Assembly: GCA_026169575.1 (NCBI GenBank) | Contig: JAPFCT010000145.1 | Span: 1 to 11,559, forward strand | Direction: 5' to 3' | DNA: 11,559 bases | Source of the DNA: Faecalimonas sp. | GTDB taxonomy: Bacteria > Bacillota_A > Clostridia > Lachnospirales > Lachnospiraceae | Part shown: in pieces, positions 7,661 to 11,559 of the stretch | How the letters are laid out: every line of letters begins with the position of its first letter | Numbering within the stretch: the stretch's first letter is position 1 | The notes under the pieces: generated by a model | Told to the model about the DNA's origin: nothing | Database searches by the model: none | What the model saw: the letters and a program-made list of their open reading frames with translations, nothing else | Position numbers and translations under genes: made by a program

Positions 7661-7749
7661 TATAAATAGGGAATTATTTTCTATATATGTTCATTTATAA
7701 TAAATACTCTATAAGTATTTTTCCATACCAATACAGAATACCCAAATAG

Positions 7750-7791
7750 ATAATTTTAATTTTTATACTTTTTACTATAATTTTAATTTTT
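7750..7791. repeat. 15-bp A/T direct repeat, 27-bp period
   Basis: The sequence ATAATTTTAATTTTT occurs at 7750-7764 and again at 7777-7791, separated by 12 bp. It lies about 90-130 bp upstream of the importer promoter. A 27-bp period is between two and three helical turns, so the copies are not on one face of the helix. It could be a curved A-tract region, an activator site or simply low-complexity DNA. Confidence 0.5.
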
Positions 7792-7811
7792 TCAAACAGT
7801 TCATTTGAAAA
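7789..7811. repeat. Short inverted repeat, 8-bp arms
   Basis: TTTTCAAA (7789-7796) and TTTGAAAA (7804-7811) are perfect complements around a 7-bp spacer CAGTTCA. No T-run follows on the minus strand (the next bases there are A-rich), so it is unlikely to be a terminator for the exporter transcript. A protein-binding site is possible. Confidence 0.4.
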
Positions 7812-7840
7812 CCACTTCGCACCGTTTTGCAACAAATTAA

Positions 7841-7912
7841 AAGCATATCTGAATTTTTCATTCCTTTTACAGTTTCTTCTACCCTTAAGGAACTTTTCAT
7901 TCAGATATGCTT
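7841..7912 (-). terminator. 72-nt hairpin, probable terminator of the exporter operon
   Basis: AAGCATATCTGAA (7841-7853) is perfectly complementary to TTCAGATATGCTT (7900-7912), and a fourteenth pair forms inside. After a symmetric 6/6 internal loop a second 6-bp stem forms (TTCCTT 7861-7866 with AAGGAA 7887-7892), leaving a 20-nt loop. On the minus strand the structure is followed by TTAATTTGTT, so the transcript would end in a U-rich tail. It lies about 100 nt past the CydC-like stop. The stem is A/T-rich and the loop is large for a classical intrinsic terminator, so another role is possible. Confidence 0.55.
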
Positions 7913-8013
7913 ATTTCTGTTTTTTATTGACTTTTTACTTCTGTTTATATCGTTTCTGTTTTCAGAGACCTTCCCGAACTCCTCTTTCTATTACCATATC
8001 ACATTCTTTTCTC

Positions 8014-9687
8014 CTAAGAAGCCCTCCCTTCTTTCATCCTGATCACCTGGTCCGCAATCTTCATCGTAGACTGTCTGTGCGACACAAGGATAATCGTCTT
8101 ATCTTTCTGCTGTTCTTTGAGCACCTTCAGGATTTCCGCCTCGTTTAAGCTGTCCAGATTACTTGTCGGCTCATCGAGGAGAATGACCTCACTGTCGTGG
8201 AGAAATGCTCTTGCAATGCCGATCCGCTGTCGTTCTCCGCCGGAAAGCTGATGGTTTCCTTCCCCTATTACAGTGTCATATCCATCCGGCAGACTCTCGA
8301 TAAATGCATGGATGTTTGCTTTCTTACATGCCTCCACAACTTCCTCGTGGGAGCTTCCGAGCCGCGCCAGTTTTACATTATTTTCAATAGTATCTTCAAA
8401 CAAATAGGTATCCTGGATCACATAACTTTCCAGCGACCGGAGACCGTTGGTACTCCATGCTTTGATCGGCTTTCCTGAAATTTTTATTTCGCCTTCTGCC
8501 GCATCCCAGAATCTCATCAGCAGTTTGATCAAGGTAGACTTTCCCGAGCCGCTCTTTCCTACAATGCCAAGTATCCCGGTTTTCGGAATTTCCAGCGAAA
8601 CATCCGACAGAATTTTGTCTTCTTCCCCGCCTTGTTTGTAGGAAAAACTGAGATGTTCCATCGAAAATCCCGCAAAGGACGGCTCTTTTTCTGTTTCCTC
8701 TACTTCTTCAACCAGCGGCTCTTCCTCCAGCAGTTCCAGCCCCCGGTTTCCACTTGCAAAGGTGTGAAGAAGATTATTTGCAAGGTTGCTCAGCGCCGTC
8801 ACCGGTCCGAACGACCCAAGCATGGAAATCGTACTGATCACGACACCTTCTGCAGTCAGCATGTTTTTCTGGTACAGATAGATGGAGACAGACAGCATCA
8901 GAAAGGAGAAGAAAAGAATCGCACTGTCACAGTTTGCTCTCGCTGTCCCTTCACATTTTTTTAGTCTCCCCTGCAGTTTCGTCAGCTCCCCGCTTTGCTG
9001 ATCGATCTTTTTTAACCGCTTTTCCCCACTGTCATACTGGATCACTTCGCGCAGTCCACGGATACTGTCAAGAAAATACGTGTTGATCTCCCCAAACTGG
9101 TTGCGGTAACGGTTTCCATCTTCTTTTCCCATCTTACTTGTGAGCATCGGCAGGATTCCGCCGACGGTTACATAACCTGCAAGCGCGATCACTGCCAGCG
9201 CCAGATGATATCCTGCGAAGAATACCAGCATCACCACACAAGTCAAAACTGCAATGCAGACCGGCGAGATCGTGTGTGCATAAAATACTTCTAAAAGTTC
9301 AATATCACTTGTGATGATCGCGATCAGATTTCCCTTATCTTTTCCTTCCAGTTTCGCCGGAGCCAGTTGCCGGAGCTTCTGAAATACTTTATCCCGGATC
9401 AGCGCCAGCAGCCGGAATGCGATATAATGGTTTCCCGCCTGCTCCCCATAGCGGAGCGCTCCTCTGAGCAGCGCAAGCACTCCCACACCGATGAATACCG
9501 TCTTTATCTCAATCCCGGTCTCTGCTCCGAAGATCCCAAGAATCCCATATCCTCCCAGAATCGTGATGAACGTCGCGCAGAGATATCCGATCACACCCAG
9601 AATGACTGCCCCGGTCATGATCAGCCACATTGGTCTGACCAGTCCGATCAGCTGCATGATGATTTTGATCCCACTTCTTCTCTTCAT
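8014..9687 (-). CDS. ABC exporter half-transporter, CydC-like (membrane domain + ATPase)
   Basis: The 557-residue protein has an N-terminal membrane domain (hydrophobic segments near 20-45, 61-81, 139-158, 161-180, 254-271 and 278-305) and a C-terminal ATPase. The block ALRYGEQAGNHYIAFRLLAL followed by an LAPAKLEGKDKGNL segment is strongly CydC-like. ATPase motifs: Walker A GKSGSGKST 377-385, Q-loop Q425, signature LSGGE 481-485, Walker B VILLDE 501-506, SNLD D-loop, switch His 537. It ends at MKEGRAS, soon after the switch His, so the usual E-x-G-x-H-x-E-L tail is missing. GGAGG lies 7 nt before the ATG, which shares one base with the partner's stop (TAATG). CydDC in E. coli exports thiols such as glutathione and cysteine and is needed for cytochrome bd assembly. 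No cydAB is visible here and many anaerobes carry similar pairs of unknown cargo, so the name describes family rather than proven function. Confidence 0.87.
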   Translation of the reverse strand: MKRRSGIKIIMQLIGLVRPMWLIMTGAVILGVIGYLCATFITILGGYGILGIFGAETGIEIKTVFIGVGVLALLRGALRYGEQAGNHYIAFRLLALIRDKVFQKLRQLAPAKLEGKDKGNLIAIITSDIELLEVFYAHTISPVCIAVLTCVVMLVFFAGYHLALAVIALAGYVTVGGILPMLTSKMGKEDGNRYRNQFGEINTYFLDSIRGLREVIQYDSGEKRLKKIDQQSGELTKLQGRLKKCEGTARANCDSAILFFSFLMLSVSIYLYQKNMLTAEGVVISTISMLGSFGPVTALSNLANNLLHTFASGNRGLELLEEEPLVEEVEETEKEPSFAGFSMEHLSFSYKQGGEEDKILSDVSLEIPKTGILGIVGKSGSGKSTLIKLLMRFWDAAEGEIKISGKPIKAWSTNGLRSLESYVIQDTYLFEDTIENNVKLARLGSSHEEVVEACKKANIHAFIESLPDGYDTVIGEGNHQLSGGERQRIGIARAFLHDSEVILLDEPTSNLDSLNEAEILKVLKEQQKDKTIILVSHRQSTMKIADQVIRMKEGRAS

Positions 9688-11483
9688 TATACTGCCTCCT
9701 CTTCTCTATATTCCTCTAATGTTCTCTGGAGCCGGTACATCTCAGCGTAAGCTCCCTGCTTTTCAAGAAGTTCCGCATGGCTTCCTTTCTCGGTCACGCA
9801 GCCTTTCTGCATCATATAGATCTGATCACTGTCCACAACATTTGCAAGTCGGTGCGTAATCTGTATTACCGTCTTCTCTTTCGCAAGATTTCTGATCAGA
9901 TGCAGGATAATTTCTTCACTTTCCACATCAATGTTGCTTGTCGCCTCATCAAAAATATAAAGCCCGCTGTCGTGGAGCAACGCTCTTGCAATACAGAGTC
10001 TTTGTTTCTGCCCGCCGGATAAATTCGCCGCCTGCTCATCCATCATCGTATCCAGTCCGTTCTGCGTCTGGAAAAACTCATACAGATTCACTTTCTTGAG
10101 CACTTCAAACAGTTCCTGCTCAGACGCATCCGGATCTCCCATCAGCAGATTTTCTCTGACACTCCCTTTAAACAGATAGTTCTGAAAGGACACAAGTGTC
10201 ATCTGCTTCATGCGCTCCCGGGAAGAAACACTTCGGATATCTCTTCCGCCTGCCAGTACCACGCCTTTCTGCGCAGTCTGATATCCCATAAACAGTGATG
10301 CCAGCGTACTCTTCCCGCATCCGGATTCCCCCACGATCGACACAAAGGAATTTGCGGGGATCTCTACCGTAACTGCTTTCAGGATTTCCTGTCCCTCCTC
10401 ATAGCTAAATGTCACTTCTTTTGCAGCAACGGCATACGCTCCTTCATTCTCCGCTGCGCACACTCCAGAATAATCTGTTTCATCCGTTCCTGCGTTTTCT
10501 TCTTTTTTCTCATCCGCATCAGACTCCTGCCCTTTCAGATCAAGCAGACGGAACATCTTGTCGCTTGCCGCCATTCCGTTCATCGCGATATGGAAAAAGG
10601 ATCCGAGCAGGCGAAGCGGAATGAAAAATTCTGCCGCAAGCAAAATGATCGCCAGCGCCTGCACCACGCTGAGATTACCAGCCTGCAATTCCAGGCAGGA
10701 AAAGATTACACCGAGTGCGCTTCCTCCATAAGCGATCAGATCCATCAGCGTCACGGAATTCAGCTGCATCGTCAGTACTTTCATTGTGATTTTACGGAAA
10801 TGTTCCGCATCTTGATTCATCTCTTCATTTTTATACGCATCGCTCTGATATACCTTCAGCGTTGTCAGCCCCTGGATGTTATCCAGGAAATGATCGCCGA
10901 GCTGCACATAACTTCCCCAGTATTTTGCCAGCAGCTTTTTCGCAAATTTCTGGATTGCAATGATCAATGCCGGGATCAGCGGCACGCATAAAAATAAGAT
11001 CAGAGCCACCTTCACACTCATAAAGGAAACAAGAACAAAAAGTGTTGCCGGTGCAAGCAGGCTGTAAAATAATTGTGGGAGATATTTCCCAAAATAAATT
11101 TCAAGCTGCTCCACACCTTCCGCCGACACCTGCAGAATCTCAGAGGTGGAAAACGTCTCCTCATACTTCTCCCCCACCTTCAGCAGATGCTCATAAATGC
11201 GATGGCGGAGTTTCTTTTTGACATACGCACTGGAACGGTGGGAATACGATGCCTCCAGTTTCAGCAGCACATACCGTATCGCGATCACAGTTCCAAAAAC
11301 ACCTGCCCCGAAAGGAAGCGACAACCGTTTCGCATTTCCCTCTGTAACCTGCCATAACGCGTAGGAAATGTAAAAAATCAGGCAGATATTGCAGAGGAGC
11401 GCTGCCCACTGGAGCAGTACCTGCATCCCGATATACTTTTTTGTCTCTTCCATCTCTCTGATTAACCGCTTGTTGATCATCAT
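9687..11483 (-). CDS. ABC exporter half-transporter, CydD-like (membrane domain + ATPase)
   Basis: Partner subunit of the CydC-like protein. From the ATG at 11483 it has 598 residues. Hydrophobic segments lie near 22-46, 57-76, 134-177 (two helices), 244-266 and 273-297. Blocks such as EGVEQLEIYFGKYLPQLFYS and QGLTTLKVYQSD are typical of CydD-like exporters. The ATPase has Walker A GESGCGKST 385-393, Q-loop Q434, LSGGQ 488-492, Walker B LYIFDE 508-513, switch His 544 and a normal C-terminal EKGSHAELL. An acidic, low-complexity insert (about 317-353) joins the domains. A longer reading starts at 11534 and the frame stays open to the window edge. The extra 17 residues are hydrophilic and encode the GGGAGGA site, and no ribosome binding site precedes 11534, so 11483 (or the adjacent ATG at 11480) is preferred. 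Both partners retain a catalytic Glu, suggesting two active ATP sites. Cargo unknown. Confidence 0.86.
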   Translation of the reverse strand: MMINKRLIREMEETKKYIGMQVLLQWAALLCNICLIFYISYALWQVTEGNAKRLSLPFGAGVFGTVIAIRYVLLKLEASYSHRSSAYVKKKLRHRIYEHLLKVGEKYEETFSTSEILQVSAEGVEQLEIYFGKYLPQLFYSLLAPATLFVLVSFMSVKVALILFLCVPLIPALIIAIQKFAKKLLAKYWGSYVQLGDHFLDNIQGLTTLKVYQSDAYKNEEMNQDAEHFRKITMKVLTMQLNSVTLMDLIAYGGSALGVIFSCLELQAGNLSVVQALAIILLAAEFFIPLRLLGSFFHIAMNGMAASDKMFRLLDLKGQESDADEKKEENAGTDETDYSGVCAAENEGAYAVAAKEVTFSYEEGQEILKAVTVEIPANSFVSIVGESGCGKSTLASLFMGYQTAQKGVVLAGGRDIRSVSSRERMKQMTLVSFQNYLFKGSVRENLLMGDPDASEQELFEVLKKVNLYEFFQTQNGLDTMMDEQAANLSGGQKQRLCIARALLHDSGLYIFDEATSNIDVESEEIILHLIRNLAKEKTVIQITHRLANVVDSDQIYMMQKGCVTEKGSHAELLEKQGAYAEMYRLQRTLEEYREEEAV

Positions 11484-11493
11484 AATCTGTTCT

Positions 11494-11500
11494 TCCTCCC
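11494..11500 (-). promoter_or_regulatory. Ribosome binding site supporting the 11483 start of the CydD-like gene
   Basis: GGGAGGA on the minus strand lies 10 nt before the ATG at 11483 (13 nt before the adjacent ATG at 11480). Spacing is a little long but this is the only good site nearby, and the longer reading from 11534 has none. Confidence 0.55.
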
Positions 11501-11559
11501 TTGCTCTGTTCTCTTCACAGTTTTCACCCTGCATGTAAAATAATAATATTTCAATACGA

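Larger units (their letters stand above)
7578..8013. other. 436-bp intergenic region between exporter and importer operons
   Basis: No convincing gene is present on either strand. From the exporter side the region holds about 100 bp with no recognised signal and then the hairpin at 7841-7912. Next comes an A/T-rich section with an inverted repeat (7789-7811) and a direct repeat (7750-7791), then about 90 bp of plain A/T-rich DNA. Last are the promoter (7632-7660) and the importer leader. Both flanking operons run the same way, so this stretch must end one transcript and start the next. Confidence 0.8.

Noticed and set aside
7821..7832. cre-like site GCAAAACGGTGC (minus strand)
   Set aside because: Only loosely resembles the catabolite-response consensus and lacks its dyad symmetry.
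7775..7900. 41-codon minus-strand ORF (MKSSLRVEETVKGMKNS...) in the intergenic region
   Set aside because: No ribosome binding site before its ATG, a stop codon directly upstream, and it covers one arm of the hairpin and the inverted repeat; nothing supports translation.
7827..8042. 71-codon plus-strand ORF, Phe/Leu-rich
   Set aside because: Begins at TTG without a ribosome binding site, runs through the hairpin and into the antisense of the CydC-like gene; its hydrophobicity reflects T-rich DNA.

Overview
The window looks like part of a Firmicutes chromosome, most likely a Lachnospiraceae-type gut anaerobe. The grounds are A/T-rich low-to-moderate GC DNA, strong GGAGG-type ribosome binding sites, a sigma-A promoter matching consensus, tightly packed operons, and the protein families present. 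The organism assignment is an inference. All eight supported genes lie on the minus strand, so transcription runs from high to low coordinates. No RNA genes, CRISPR arrays, transposases or phage genes were seen.

Right block (8014-11483): two half-size ABC exporters, translationally coupled by a TAATG overlap. The first resembles CydD and the second CydC. Each has an N-terminal membrane domain and a C-terminal ATPase with intact motifs. They should form a heterodimeric inner-membrane exporter. No cydAB (cytochrome bd) genes are visible, so the cargo is open. This block is richer in G+C than most of the left block.

Intergenic stretch (7578-8013): 436 bp without a convincing gene. It holds a 72-nt hairpin that probably ends the exporter transcript, an A/T-rich section with a 15-bp direct repeat and a small inverted repeat, and a perfect consensus promoter (TTGACA, 17 bp, TATAAT) firing into the left block. 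An A/T palindrome overlaps the promoter.

Left block (1-7577): an apparent seven-gene operon. In transcription order it encodes two peptide-permease membrane subunits (OppB/DppB and OppC/DppC types), two peptide-type ATPases (OppD and OppF types), a family 5 peptide-binding lipoprotein, a cytosolic M14 zinc carboxypeptidase, and a MurR/RpiR-family regulator cut by the window edge. Spacings run from a 1-nt overlap to 27 nt. The reading is a self-contained peptide-scavenging unit: a lipoprotein captures a peptide, BCDF imports it, the M14 enzyme processes it inside the cell, and the last gene may regulate the set.

The most interesting point is the pairing of a peptide importer and peptidase with an RpiR-type regulator. 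That family normally senses phosphosugars, but this member lacks the usual SIS-domain S-x-S-G-x-T loop. Either the imported substrate is a sugar-linked peptide such as a muropeptide, or the regulator has been repurposed to sense something else.
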